Origin: Gimesia sp.
GTDB taxonomy: Bacteria > Planctomycetota > Planctomycetia > Planctomycetales > Planctomycetaceae
Reading direction: 5' to 3'
Assembly: GCF_040219335.1 (NCBI RefSeq)
Contig: NZ_JAVJSQ010000020.1
Span: 1 to 64,000 of the forward strand
Length of the DNA: 64,000 bases
Shown here: positions 1-7,857 of the stretch, in pieces
Numbering within the stretch: the first letter of the stretch is position 1
Layout of the letters: every line of letters starts with the position of its first letter
Position numbers and translations under genes: made by a program
The notes under the pieces: generated by a model
Database searches by the model: none
The model's input: only the letters and a program-made list of their open reading frames with translations
Told to the model about the DNA's origin: nothing

Positions 1-164
1 TTCATGCCGCCGTACTGATTCCGCCAGCGCAGGTAGGTCGATTCACTGACTTCCAGGGTCTGTAGCACGGATGCCAGATCTTTACCGGCATTCAGCATCG
101 CATCTGCATCACGCAGCTTGCGGACAATCTGCTCGGGGTTGTGACGTTTTCTTCGCTTGTTCAT
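1..164 (-). CDS. IS3-family transposase OrfA, N-terminal part (cut by window edge)
   Basis: Fifty-four codons are visible, starting from ATG at 164, with an AGGAGA ribosome binding site just upstream. The product begins MNKRRKRHNPEQIVRKLRD and continues into a helix-turn-helix with the motif SESTYLRWRNQYGG. This is the HTH_Tnp_1 domain that binds the element ends in IS3-family OrfA proteins. In this family OrfA is fused by programmed frameshift to OrfB, the DDE catalytic part, which would lie left of the window. Nothing in the visible part is broken, so the copy could be intact. Confidence 0.8.
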   Translation of the reverse strand, partial: MNKRRKRHNPEQIVRKLRDADAMLNAGKDLASVLQTLEVSESTYLRWRNQYGGM

Positions 165-236
165 CAAAAGTTCTCCTCGTCAAAGGGACGCTAAGAACCT
201 TCATAACAATTGGATCAGTTTTTGAAAAGCAGACCA
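1..236 (-). mobile_element. End of an IS3-family insertion sequence (continues left of window)
   Basis: The segment carries the start of an IS3-type orfA on the minus strand, so the rest of the element lies to the left, outside the window. Upstream of orfA, the minus-strand sequence beginning at 236 with TGGTCTGCTTTT resembles the terminal inverted repeat seen at the start of IS3-family elements. The matching other end is not visible, so the boundary at 236 is an inference. Confidence 0.4.
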
Positions 237-366
237 GTTATATGTGAAGATGAGTGTTTTCTTCTATTTCCTCAGACATAAAGAGCATGCTGTTGATGAC
301 AGATATAAATAGGGTGACCTTGCCCCCAACTCTGTACCAGTTGGAATGAGAGTGAACAAGTTTTTT

Positions 367-462
367 TCAGACCAGGCATGCCTGGTTTGAAAACTTCGCA
401 AACTCCTGAGGCGTCCTGTTGCCGATTGCACTGTGGGGACGCCGCTCGTTGTAATCCTTCCG
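367..462 (-). pseudogene. IS3-family OrfB transposase, C-terminal remnant
   Basis: Reading the minus strand from 462 to the TGA at 367-369 gives a tail with the motif RKDYNERRPHSAIG followed by NRTPQEFAKF. This is the conserved end of the IS3-family integrase-type transposase (rve_3). The codon just before the first arginine is TAG and no transposase sequence is recognisable further upstream, so only about 32 codons survive. It is separate from the element end at 1-236, because OrfB here would start on the right side while that element extends to the left. Confidence 0.7.
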
Positions 463-771
463 CTAGGTCAATTGGTACAAAAGAATTCAGTGCACCATAG
501 AAACGCAATTAAGGTTTACAAAACGCTTTCTGAAGAGAACCGCCTCCATACCTTCATTGCGTAATATTACAGTAAGCCCTTATTTTTCAGCTGCTTACGG
601 GAACACTAATCGGCGGATAATATTGTGAAAAGACTTTTATTTTACGAATCAGAACTATTAATTGGATAGCCTAGGTAGCGTTACTTAATTCGAATTGGTC
701 TTTATAAACGAAAAAACATCAGCTACATCCTCGTTGTCAAAAACAGCAACAAGGCTACAAGGAGGCAGCTG
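463..771. other. Non-coding accessory stretch with an imperfect hairpin
   Basis: No convincing gene is seen in this AT-rich stretch. Near its right end an inverted repeat pairs ACATCAGCT (about 717-725) with AGCTGATGT (about 767-775), with a further imperfect stem inside. The second arm overlaps the start codon of the short transposase-like frame at 772, so the hairpin would cover its ribosome binding site. It may be the leader of a lost insertion sequence. Confidence 0.35.
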
Positions 772-855
772 ATGTCGCGACATGATCTCACAATTACCAA
801 GTGGAATGCAATACGGAATTACCTTCGTTTAGAGTTACTGTCCTGCATTCTATGA
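772..855 (+). pseudogene. N-terminal remnant of an IS5-like transposase
   Basis: An AAGGAGG site is followed by ATG at 772 and 27 codons before a stop at 853-855. The product starts MSRHDLTITKWNAIRNYL, which resembles the conserved opening of IS5-family transposases (typically of the form M-S-R-x-D-L-T-D-x-x-W). Nothing beyond this opening is recognisable, so it would be a dead fragment. With so few residues the family call is tentative. Confidence 0.35.
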
Positions 856-1100
856 GTAAGACGAACAAAATACGGCGCATTTCTCGTGTGTTTATTTCTG
901 GATCTATTTTGCTGTCGAATTGCCCAATCTTCTCAGCTTAATCTGGGCGAAAGTGAAATGAGTGGTATTAAGTCACATACCGGAAAACGTACGAGTTTGT
1001 GGAAAATATTTCAGCCGAGAACAGAGAATCAGTTCAGCTGAGTTTTTTGACCAATCGGGTTCTGCACATAAAAGTCTGCTGATTTTTCTACCTTAAGGGC
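856..1100. other. No recognisable gene
   Basis: This stretch between the IS5-like fragment and the Mrr fragment has no open frame with coding character on either strand, and I see no repeat or promoter in it. It is probably eroded accessory DNA. Confidence 0.4.
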
Positions 1101-1361
1101 GTGGACCTTGAAGCAGTTCATTGGATCATTCAATGCAAATGCTGGAATCCAAAACGCAAGGTGTCTCCATCGGTAGTTCGGGAACTCGCCGGAACGCTCA
1201 CGCGCTATCCTAGCGGTACTCGCGGGATGATCGTTACAACAAGCGGATTCACTGCTGGAGCGGTTCAGGAAGCCAACGACCACGAAATACGTTTAATGGA
1301 CGGAGAGGAGTTTTCACAACGAGTCCTGAGAAATCAAGAGAAGATCGAAGAAAATAGTTAG
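1101..1361 (+). pseudogene. Mrr-type restriction endonuclease, C-terminal fragment
   Basis: The 86-residue frame reads GVDLEA, then IIQCK, VRELAGTL and MIVTTSGFT, and ends near EIRLMDG. This is the Mrr_cat pattern of type IV restriction endonucleases, in which the aspartate of the G-V/I-D motif and the Q-x-K pair form the PD-(D/E)xK active site. The frame is closed by a TGA at 1080-1082, and the winged-helix DNA-binding half expected upstream is absent. The GTG at 1101 has no clear ribosome binding site. It is most likely a truncated leftover; a small standalone nuclease domain is possible but less likely. Confidence 0.65.
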
Positions 1362-1424
1362 CCTGTAGGCTGTAGGGTAAAATAACGATCTTTGCGAGGT
1401 TGATACAAACTACTCATTGCCAGG

Positions 1425-1664
1425 CTACTTTCTGAAAGATATCGGCCATCCATACCAAGGCCGTGGTTTCCTAGGAGCAGTGACCTGGTCCATGTAAATC
1501 GTCTGCGAAATCTGCGAACTAGTCGATCGCTTTATAAACTCCTCATATCTCTCGCGTAATCGATTCCGCACCTCCGGTGGAATGGAATCTAGTTTGGCTT
1601 CAGCTTTTTGAACAGCTTCCTTGAACCGTTCCAGGGACAACTGAAATTCAGGAGACCATGTCAT
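1425..1664 (-). CDS. Hypothetical protein (79 aa), last gene of the IetAS cluster
   Basis: I do not recognise this protein. It is mostly charged and probably helical (residues 8-50 rich in Glu, Lys and Arg), ending in a basic, Trp/Pro-containing tail (RKPRPWYGW). Its start codon overlaps the stop of the preceding 62-aa frame in an ATGA arrangement, which suggests translational coupling. It lies on the same strand as, and downstream of, the ATPase/protease pair and shares their low GC content. Whether it belongs functionally to that system is unknown. Confidence 0.5.
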   Translation of the reverse strand: MTWSPEFQLSLERFKEAVQKAEAKLDSIPPEVRNRLRERYEEFIKRSTSSQISQTIYMDQVTAPRKPRPWYGWPISFRK

Positions 1665-1849
1665 TTCAAACGCCGCCTTAATTTACGCTTACGCATCATC
1701 CAGTGAAAATGCAACCGAGGATAAAAGTGAACTTGAGTTTTAATCCGCCTTTGACCAACCCGTCTCTCATCAGCGTTTAGGTTAAAATCGATTCCACATT
1801 CAATTACACCTTGGATCACTTGGCCATCGATAGAGGTCGGAAATTTCAT
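1661..1849 (-). CDS. Hypothetical protein (62 aa)
   Basis: This small unrecognised frame has a very basic C-terminus (WMMRKRKLRRRLK). It ends in an ATGA overlap with the 79-aa gene downstream. The frame is supported mainly by that coupling and by its place in a run of minus-strand genes after the IetAS pair. The basic tail could contact nucleic acid, but that is only a guess. Confidence 0.4.
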   Translation of the reverse strand: MKFPTSIDGQVIQGVIECGIDFNLNADERRVGQRRIKTQVHFYPRLHFHWMMRKRKLRRRLK

Positions 1850-1886
1850 TCTGAATGATCCTGGTGATACTTGTTACCCGGTCATT

Positions 1887-2276
1887 TTAGTGTGCTTCAC
1901 CACCAAGCGGTGGGCGATCTGGGTATGACTCTCGATATTGCTTTGAGAGTGAAGAAAACCAGTTTTCAAACTCACAAAAAACGTTGCTATCTTCTGGACT
2001 AACAACGCTGCTGTTACCCATTGTTGAAAGTCGAAACCTCAACACTTCTTGTTCGACTCTGGTCATAAGATCTGCTATTGCAGGGTCCGTTAAATCAAAA
2101 TGAAGTTTCTTTTCCGGATGAACTTGGAACATTTCAACAACTTTTGATACGCCCCCCAACGAAGGGACACAGGCTTCGGTGATGTTTTTTTCGTATTTAA
2201 TGAAAAGCTCCGAATACTCTTTTGGAAACACAACATCTATCAGATTGAATTCTTCCATTGAACTTTTCACTTTCAT
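1887..2276 (-). CDS. Hypothetical protein (129 aa), third gene of the IetAS cluster
   Basis: The product is acidic and probably soluble, with no signal peptide or membrane segment. It begins MKVKSSMEEFNLIDVV and ends with the proline/glycine-rich tail RPPLGGEAH. A second ATG seven codons in (MEEFNL) is an alternative start. The gene lies 96 bases downstream of the protease gene on the same strand and has similar AT-rich codon use, so it was probably acquired with it. No domain is recognised. Confidence 0.6.
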   Translation of the reverse strand: MKVKSSMEEFNLIDVVFPKEYSELFIKYEKNITEACVPSLGGVSKVVEMFQVHPEKKLHFDLTDPAIADLMTRVEQEVLRFRLSTMGNSSVVSPEDSNVFCEFENWFSSLSKQYRESYPDRPPLGGEAH

Positions 2277-2372
2277 GATTTTATTGAAATTTATGAAAAC
2301 TCAGTCATTCTTAGCTTAAGTCGACGTTCTCACCAAAACACCTGCGGTTTCGACGTCCTATTTTCTGAAACA

Positions 2373-4652
2373 CTACCGTACCCTTTGTTGGTCACTAATT
2401 CGCAGATTGGTAATTTCCCATCCCAAATTTTCAATTTCTTGGATGAATTCGTCGTATATGTTTAACGGATTGTCTCTGTCTGGGTCATTGTCACGTATAG
2501 TGATCAGCAGGTAAACTTGATGCTCACCATTTACAATTTTCAAAGCAGCTCTACGAAGTAATTTTAAACGAAGCTCCCAACTCATGCCTCCTAGTTTATT
2601 TTTTCTAGAGGCAGAGAAAGAACGACGGTAAAGTTTCAATGGGGACCATTTGAAACCATGCTTTATTAGTTGGTCTTCCCAACCTTCTTCTTTCATTTTT
2701 GGGTAAGGATGAATTTGAGTCTTAAAATTATTTGATATTGGATCAACAGTTCCTAATAAAGCATCAACATTAGTTTGACACAATTCAAATCCTGCTTCAG
2801 GATCCATTGGTGGTGAGTATGCAAGAGTCATAAGGAACTCCCCTCCAACTGAACCATCTTTTATGAGACATGGTGGAATTGGAAAATGTTTTTTCACGAC
2901 AATGGGGTCTCTTCCTAGATCAGCTCGCAAAACAACAGTTGCTGAGTCATGAAAACAGTGTAATATTTCATCTAAATCTCCGGGACGACCGGCTCCTAAA
3001 TGATTGAATTGAGATGGGTCTATCACACTATTTCTCAGAAATGCATTATGTACGAGCATAGCTCTACCCAAAGTCGCTGGATCATCCTCATGCGAAACCG
3101 AGTCTGTAATATTTGCGACCAACGTCGAAATAATAGGTGTTGCGAAGCTTGTCCCAATGTCTTCAGCCAAATTTCCATTTCCGTCTATTGAGACAACACC
3201 GGTTTGAGTATAAGTCAGGTCTTCTTTGCAATTACCTCCATAGTGCATTAAATGAGGAGCCATCAAGTACGCTGATCCTGGTCCTCTTCGGCTAAATGAT
3301 GATGGTTCTTCAGACTTCACACATGTTGAAGCATTATCCGAATGAGCTAATGAACCAACAACCAAACAGGTAGGAGAATCTGCAGGAGCACAAATTCGGT
3401 CTTGATCATTAGATAAAGTTTCTCTAGGCCATCCAGGAGACGGAGTATCAAGTCTATTTCCTGCGGACACCACAAAAGTTTTACCATATTTATGTGCAAG
3501 TTCAGCAAGAACACAACCAAACAGAGAAAACTCTTCGTCCTTACAAAAATGATCTGTGATTGCAAATGACAAATTCCAAACGTCAACCATTGGATACTTT
3601 ATAACAGCCTCTCGTGTTATCCGAATAAGATCTTGTTCATTAACTGTGCCTTCATTTCCAAATGCTACTACATCAACAATTTTTGAAACAGCTGAAGGAA
3701 ATCTAACATCATTATGATTTAGGATTCGGCCACCACAGATCATACCTGCTACAAAACTACCATGATCATTATCCTGCAGTTCTCGCGGAACGACATCCCA
3801 CCGATCTTGAATCCACTTTTGTAATGATTTATTCAGTGGATCAGTCCCTGAGTCGATAATCCCAACCAATGGATATTTTATATCTTCTCGAGGACTAGGT
3901 AGTAAATGACTTGGAAGTGACTGCATTACTCTTGAAGCAGTCCGAGCGATACCAAATTCGGGAAAGCCAGAAATTGTGTGCGTACCAGGAAAACTAGCTA
4001 GCAAAGCGATGCCATTTACATCTCGCACTTTCACTTCAAGTACACTTAATCCATCCGTGTAATGAAGCGGCTTGACATTTAATAGATCTAGTGAATTCAG
4101 TTCTTTCTGGATAGAGATATTTTGAGCGTGTCTAAAATGTTGGAATAATCGAATTCTGAGTGGGAGACCCTCATCTACAACTTTCGATAATTCCTGAAAA
4201 GTTTTTCCTCCCATTGCATCATCAATGCTATATGGTTCAATCGATTCGATAGTAGAAATGTGTGATATTTCAGGATCTTTATCACCATACCCAATTTTTT
4301 TTTCCAAAGCATCTAGAGACTCTGGGGTGATGCTTATGTGAAACTGTCCAAGACCAGCTCCTCCTATTATCGGGCAGGTCTTTGTATTAAACACTCTAAA
4401 AGGACGTTTGGATTTAGAACAAGCTTTTTCTCTTAGTGTCACCTTTGCCACAGCAGGAACACCGGTCCATTTTTTAAACGGCGCCGAAAAATATGACCTA
4501 ACGTTACCTACCTGGTTTACTAAAGTACGTCGTAACTCAGATGTCACCTTAACTAACGGGTCAAAACCTGTACTCTTTGGAATTGGATTTGGATGATAAT
4601 CTCTATCAAGTGCAACAAATAGTTTTATCGGCAGCAAAGGCTTATCGTTCAT
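2373..4652 (-). CDS. ietS: Subtilisin-like S8 serine protease, IetS-type defence component
   Basis: The 759-residue protein carries the full S8 catalytic triad: Asp267 in IIDSGT, His297 in DNDHGSF and Ser502 in GTSFATP, with the oxyanion-hole Asn near 399 in SAGN. The first roughly 250 residues are a separate N-terminal region, and about 230 residues follow the protease domain. No signal peptide is seen, so it should act in the cytoplasm. It starts four bases after the stop of an AAA+ ATPase gene. This ATPase-protease pair matches IetAS, known from Agrobacterium plasmid maintenance and from screens for anti-phage systems. The working idea is a protease restrained or targeted by its ATPase partner. 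GC content is clearly lower than in the backbone genes, which points to horizontal transfer. Confidence 0.85.
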   Translation of the reverse strand: MNDKPLLPIKLFVALDRDYHPNPIPKSTGFDPLVKVTSELRRTLVNQVGNVRSYFSAPFKKWTGVPAVAKVTLREKACSKSKRPFRVFNTKTCPIIGGAGLGQFHISITPESLDALEKKIGYGDKDPEISHISTIESIEPYSIDDAMGGKTFQELSKVVDEGLPLRIRLFQHFRHAQNISIQKELNSLDLLNVKPLHYTDGLSVLEVKVRDVNGIALLASFPGTHTISGFPEFGIARTASRVMQSLPSHLLPSPREDIKYPLVGIIDSGTDPLNKSLQKWIQDRWDVVPRELQDNDHGSFVAGMICGGRILNHNDVRFPSAVSKIVDVVAFGNEGTVNEQDLIRITREAVIKYPMVDVWNLSFAITDHFCKDEEFSLFGCVLAELAHKYGKTFVVSAGNRLDTPSPGWPRETLSNDQDRICAPADSPTCLVVGSLAHSDNASTCVKSEEPSSFSRRGPGSAYLMAPHLMHYGGNCKEDLTYTQTGVVSIDGNGNLAEDIGTSFATPIISTLVANITDSVSHEDDPATLGRAMLVHNAFLRNSVIDPSQFNHLGAGRPGDLDEILHCFHDSATVVLRADLGRDPIVVKKHFPIPPCLIKDGSVGGEFLMTLAYSPPMDPEAGFELCQTNVDALLGTVDPISNNFKTQIHPYPKMKEEGWEDQLIKHGFKWSPLKLYRRSFSASRKNKLGGMSWELRLKLLRRAALKIVNGEHQVYLLITIRDNDPDRDNPLNIYDEFIQEIENLGWEITNLRISDQQRVR

Positions 4653-4656
4653 ATTT

Positions 4657-5772
4657 TCACTCCGCGCATCTTAATATCCGAGATACTTGTGATTGTGACA
4701 ACTCAAACATTTCACCGAGTCTTGCTTGCGTAATTGACTTTCCTAAAGCATCTCGAACTGCTCGAAGTGCATCTGAAGTAGTTAATGCCCCACCATCAGT
4801 TATTCTCTCAGCAGCAACGCGAAAAGCTGTGGAAGGCATGACGTGGCTACCACCTGACAAAATTGTTTCACGAATGGCATCTTGTGCTAGATCTTTGAGT
4901 TGAGCTCCACTCATCCCCTCTGTTAAATCAGCTAGTGTAAATATCACTTCCTCGTCAACAAGACCACAAAAATAATTTACTAGCATTGACTTTCTTACTT
5001 GAACTGAAGGAAGAGGTATCTGAATGGTAGTTGAAAATCTTCGCCATACTGCTGGATCTAAGAGATGCTCATGGTTTGTCGCAGCGAGAAGTATCGTGTT
5101 GCCAGCTAGAGTATCGATATTTTGAAGCAAGCTTATAACGACTCTCTTTAACTCTCCCATTTCACGTTGATCATCACGCATCTTCGCAATTGCATCAAAC
5201 TCATCTAAGAAAAGTATGCACGGCCTATTTTGAACGTGATCAAATAACGACCGTACATTTTTGGATGTACTTCCCAAAAAAGAAGATATCAATGCATCTG
5301 ATCTGGCAGTCAAAAGTGGTAAATCCAACTCAGCAGCGAGATAACGAGCCAATAAAGACTTTCCGCAACCGGGTGGCCCGTGCATTAACAAAGTACTCGG
5401 AACCTCAATACCATGCTCCAATAATCGATCCGCCTGACGAATTGAATCGATCCAACGGTTAATCGTAAATTGAATATTCTCTGGAAATACTATACCAACG
5501 GGGCTGGTTATTATTTCTTCATCAGCTAAAGGAAATCGGGAGTCATGATCGACGGGAATGGGTTTAGGAACTGACTGAATTGCTCTCGATATAGAAGCCT
5601 TCGACGCTCGGTTCCCGTTAACAGAAGAACGGATCCGCGAGGCTGCTTCTGCCTCTCCCAATTCATCCAGATAATCAACGAGTTGCCGAGCGTACGCCTT
5701 AACCTTTTTAGGATTTCCGGTTAGAGCTGAATCAATGATATTTCCAAGAGAAAGAAAAAGTGTAGTATCCAT
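4657..5772 (-). CDS. ietA: AAA+ ATPase, IetA-type defence component
   Basis: The 371-residue protein has a helical N-terminal region (about 1-90), then a single AAA+ module: Walker A GPPGCGKS at 132-139, Walker B ILFLDE at 186-191, sensor Asn at 233 in ATNHEH, and an RR arginine-finger pair at 244-245. The last 25 residues read like a helix-turn-helix (TQARLGEMFELSQSQVSRIL), which suggests DNA binding or autoregulation. It is the upstream partner of the S8 protease. Known IetA proteins are of this SpoVK/cell-division-like AAA class. No ribosome binding site is seen; a TATAAT lies only five bases before the start, so the mRNA may be leaderless. Confidence 0.85.
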   Translation of the reverse strand: MDTTLFLSLGNIIDSALTGNPKKVKAYARQLVDYLDELGEAEAASRIRSSVNGNRASKASISRAIQSVPKPIPVDHDSRFPLADEEIITSPVGIVFPENIQFTINRWIDSIRQADRLLEHGIEVPSTLLMHGPPGCGKSLLARYLAAELDLPLLTARSDALISSFLGSTSKNVRSLFDHVQNRPCILFLDEFDAIAKMRDDQREMGELKRVVISLLQNIDTLAGNTILLAATNHEHLLDPAVWRRFSTTIQIPLPSVQVRKSMLVNYFCGLVDEEVIFTLADLTEGMSGAQLKDLAQDAIRETILSGGSHVMPSTAFRVAAERITDGGALTTSDALRAVRDALGKSITQARLGEMFELSQSQVSRILRCAE

Positions 5773-5777
5773 CTTTT

Positions 5778-5783
5778 ATTATA
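5778..5783 (-). promoter_or_regulatory. Possible -10 box for ietA (leaderless transcript)
   Basis: On the minus strand TATAAT ends five bases before the ietA ATG, which would put transcription start at or next to the start codon. No good -35 hexamer is seen at 17 bases, and no Shine-Dalgarno sequence lies between. The call rests on the perfect -10 match and the absence of a ribosome binding site. Confidence 0.3.
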
Positions 5784-6200
5784 TCCGCCTGCTAGGGTTA
5801 ATAACTCTCACATGAGGGTATTATCGAAATATCAGTGCATCATCCAAGCACAAATATGAATATTTTAATCTTTTTCTGAATATCTCGCTCGATTACATGA
5901 ATATTTTGGCAATATAAGGAGATTTGCAGAAGTATTCGCTAAGTATTTTGCTCTTCTGTTTTTTAGATTATTTGTCGGAAGGCAATTAACAGTAACTAAC
6001 ATCCAAGAAACAACATACAAACATGATCAGTTTATATCCCCCCCAATTCATAGCTGTTTACTTAACAGCCCATATCCGTTCAGCACACAAACAAAGACCG
6101 GGTAAATGATGTTACCCGGTCTTTGTTTGATATCCAGATCATAGAATGCTCAGGAAACTGATGTAACTCATCCCAAATGAAGTCGGAGAATCAAAACAAG
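5784..6200. other. AT-rich intergenic region between divergent ietA and SUKH genes
   Basis: No gene is seen in this roughly 420-base stretch. It separates two divergently transcribed genes and must hold both promoters. The one clear structure is the 15-bp perfect inverted repeat at 6091-6126, described separately. Confidence 0.5.
6091..6126. repeat. Perfect 15-bp inverted repeat upstream of the SUKH gene
   Basis: ACAAAGACCGGGTAA at 6091-6105 is the exact reverse complement of 6112-6126, with a six-base loop ATGATG. It is not followed by a T tract on either strand, and both flanking genes point away from it, so a simple terminator role is unlikely. It could be an operator, a leader hairpin of the SUKH mRNA, or a mobile-element scar. 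Confidence 0.8.
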
Positions 6201-6776
6201 ATGACCGAAACAGAAAAGGCCTGGGCAAGTATTCGTACTTGGTACGAAGCCAATGTCAAAGAGCCCCCCTATGCAGACTTCTTTGATTGGGGATCTCCTG
6301 CTAGTGATGAAGCCTTCGAAACGGTGGAGGATGCAATCATGTACAGGCTACCCAGCGATCTTCGTGATACCTATCTGATGTACAACGGTGACAACAAGAT
6401 GTGGGTATTGCCAGGAGGTTACCTCATGGATCTAGATGAAGTACTCACGACTTGGAATATGTTCAAGGAACCAGTCGACAATGGTCTGTTCGACGACTCA
6501 GATGCCAGTCCGGATGGACCGATCAAACAGATATGGTGGAATCCATTTTGGATTCCAGTTCTTCATAACGGCGGTGGTGACTACCATTGCGTAGACATGG
6601 ACCCAGCTGTCGACGGTGTAGTAGGACAATTTATCAAGTTCCAGCATGAGACAGGGCCATCACACGTTCTTGCTCCGAGTTTTGGGGACTTTGTAATCAC
6701 GTTTGCCAATGACCTGGCGAGTGGCAAATATGAATTTGATTTGGAGGAGGGGGCAGTACGGTCAGTTGCAAAATGA
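6201..6776 (+). CDS. SMI1/KNR4 (SUKH) family protein
   Basis: The protein shows the SUKH pattern: an N-terminal helix with ETEKAWASIRTWYE, the motif LPSDLRDTYLMYNGD, a central WWNPFWIPVLHNGGGDYHCVD and a later GPSHVLAPSFGDFVI. SUKH proteins are commonly immunity proteins against polymorphic or contact-dependent nuclease toxins. Here no toxin gene is adjacent, so this may be an orphan immunity gene. An in-frame ATG eight codons upstream at 6177 has no ribosome binding site, whereas GGAG lies 12 bases before 6201; I chose 6201 (191 aa) with moderate certainty. Both sides of the gene carry hairpins with a GGGTAA/TTACCC core. Confidence 0.85.
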   Translation: MTETEKAWASIRTWYEANVKEPPYADFFDWGSPASDEAFETVEDAIMYRLPSDLRDTYLMYNGDNKMWVLPGGYLMDLDEVLTTWNMFKEPVDNGLFDDSDASPDGPIKQIWWNPFWIPVLHNGGGDYHCVDMDPAVDGVVGQFIKFQHETGPSHVLAPSFGDFVITFANDLASGKYEFDLEEGAVRSVAK

Positions 6777-6819
6777 AGGAGTTTGTTTCGGGGAACCTTT
6801 CTGATGTCTCAGAATGTCC

Positions 6820-6837
6820 GGGTAATCACCATTACCC
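6820..6837. repeat. Small inverted repeat downstream of the SUKH gene
   Basis: GGGTAAT at 6820-6826 pairs with ATTACCC at 6831-6837 around a four-base loop. No T tract follows. The stem shares the CCGGGTAA core with the larger repeat at 6091-6126 on the other side of the same gene. Confidence 0.5.
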
Positions 6838-6859
6838 AGACATACTTAATCCAAATGAA

Positions 6860-7057
6860 CTAACTCCCTTCCTTCAGCCGGCATGTTTTGTGATATTCGA
6901 ACAAAGCACCATCGGCCAGATTCTTGTCTAATCGCCAGCTGGGGAACTCATGATTCGTTCCGAGCAATTCAACCTCGTGACCAGTGATCAAGGTCACTTT
7001 TTCTCCGACTTTGCAATCACCTAGCGTTCTTGGTTCCTGCACCTCAACTCCCTTCAA
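6860..7057 (-). CDS. Hypothetical protein (65 aa)
   Basis: This unrecognised small protein opens MKGVEVQEPRTLGDCKVGEK. A beta-rich pattern follows (VTLITGHEVELLGTN), and there is a Cys near the C-terminus. It lies on the same strand just downstream of the decayed DUF4031-like gene and may be a neighbour or leftover of the same unit. No ribosome binding site stands out, so the start is uncertain. Confidence 0.4.
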   Translation of the reverse strand: MKGVEVQEPRTLGDCKVGEKVTLITGHEVELLGTNHEFPSWRLDKNLADGALFEYHKTCRLKEGS

Positions 7058-7133
7058 ACGTAAGTGAATTCAATCCGAGTGACCGGCGTCGCCGGGACGA
7101 CTTTTCAACTTCTTGCAGAAACAGTTCACAAAC

Positions 7134-7631
7134 TCAGTCCCGGATAGTTGCGGTCATCCCTCGAGCTCCACTTCCCGTCGGCCGTAATCGGGATCGTGTT
7201 CCATTTTGCTCAAAAGCCTCCCGGCGAACTGAGACGACGCGAATCACCCGGGTTGTAACGCCCAGGTCGCCCTGGATCCGGACGGCCGCCTTCATGAGCG
7301 CACCAGGCTGCACATCCCGATGACCGAAAGTACGTCGCACGTGATTCGTGATCTCTTTCCCTGGAAGAACTGAAACCGTGTAATGGATCCCGATCATGGG
7401 GAGCTTCCAGGATTTCTCAATGGATTCGACGCCAGCTTCGTCCAGGAACATCGCCCCTTCGGCGATCGCAGGGGCGCGTTGCCGTTGATTCAACAGGTAA
7501 TGCGGGATCGTGATTCCCTTGACCTTGTACACAGATCCGGGCAGACCAATCTCCGTCGTGAATTCGTGTAGGTCATCGCGCGAGGTTTCGGGATCACCAA
7601 CATGCCAACAACGCTCCCCGTATGTTCCAAC
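7134..7631 (-). pseudogene. DUF4031-like gene with lost start
   Basis: The open minus-strand frame from 7631 down encodes YGERCWHVGDPETSRDDLHEF, then IGLPGSV, IPHYLLNQRQRA and AEGAMFL. This follows the DUF4031 pattern (W-x-H-L...D-E-L-H-x-F...LGLP...H-Y-D-I/L...R-R-A...A-G-A), a family of small conserved proteins of unknown function. There is no ATG, GTG or TTG before the motif begins, and an in-frame TAA sits at 7635-7637. The first possible start, GTG at 7532, is already inside the domain. I infer a frameshift or truncation. The roughly 80 residues after the domain are unrecognised. Confidence 0.5.
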
Positions 7632-7753
7632 TGCTTACAGAGATTATCCGAAGGGACATAAAGTGGCTTAAAGAGCTAAATCCAACCGCAAAATGTGGCA
7701 TATAAGGTGAGTCCTCTGGCATAACCATCGGAGCTCTGTTTTTTCCTCTCTCC

Positions 7754-7793
7754 AGCCCGCTATTGACCAATGATTTCCGGTCCTCAGCGGGCT
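7754..7793 (+). terminator. Hairpin with T-rich tail upstream of the Ubl island
   Basis: AGCCCGCT at 7754-7761 pairs with AGCGGGCT at 7786-7793, with inner GACC/GGTC pairing, followed by GTTTTCG. It looks like an intrinsic terminator on the plus strand, 64 bases before the first gene of the island. It may insulate the island, or act as an attenuator in the leader of its mRNA. Confidence 0.6.
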
Positions 7794-7857
7794 GTTTTCG
7801 TATCAGGCCCCAGCCTGTATTTCTTTTTTCCTTACCTCATCTACAAAGGAGATCAGC

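Noticed and set aside
7030..7323. Plus-strand 97-aa frame
   Set aside because: It is antisense to the DUF4031-like remnant and has no recognisable motif or ribosome binding site.
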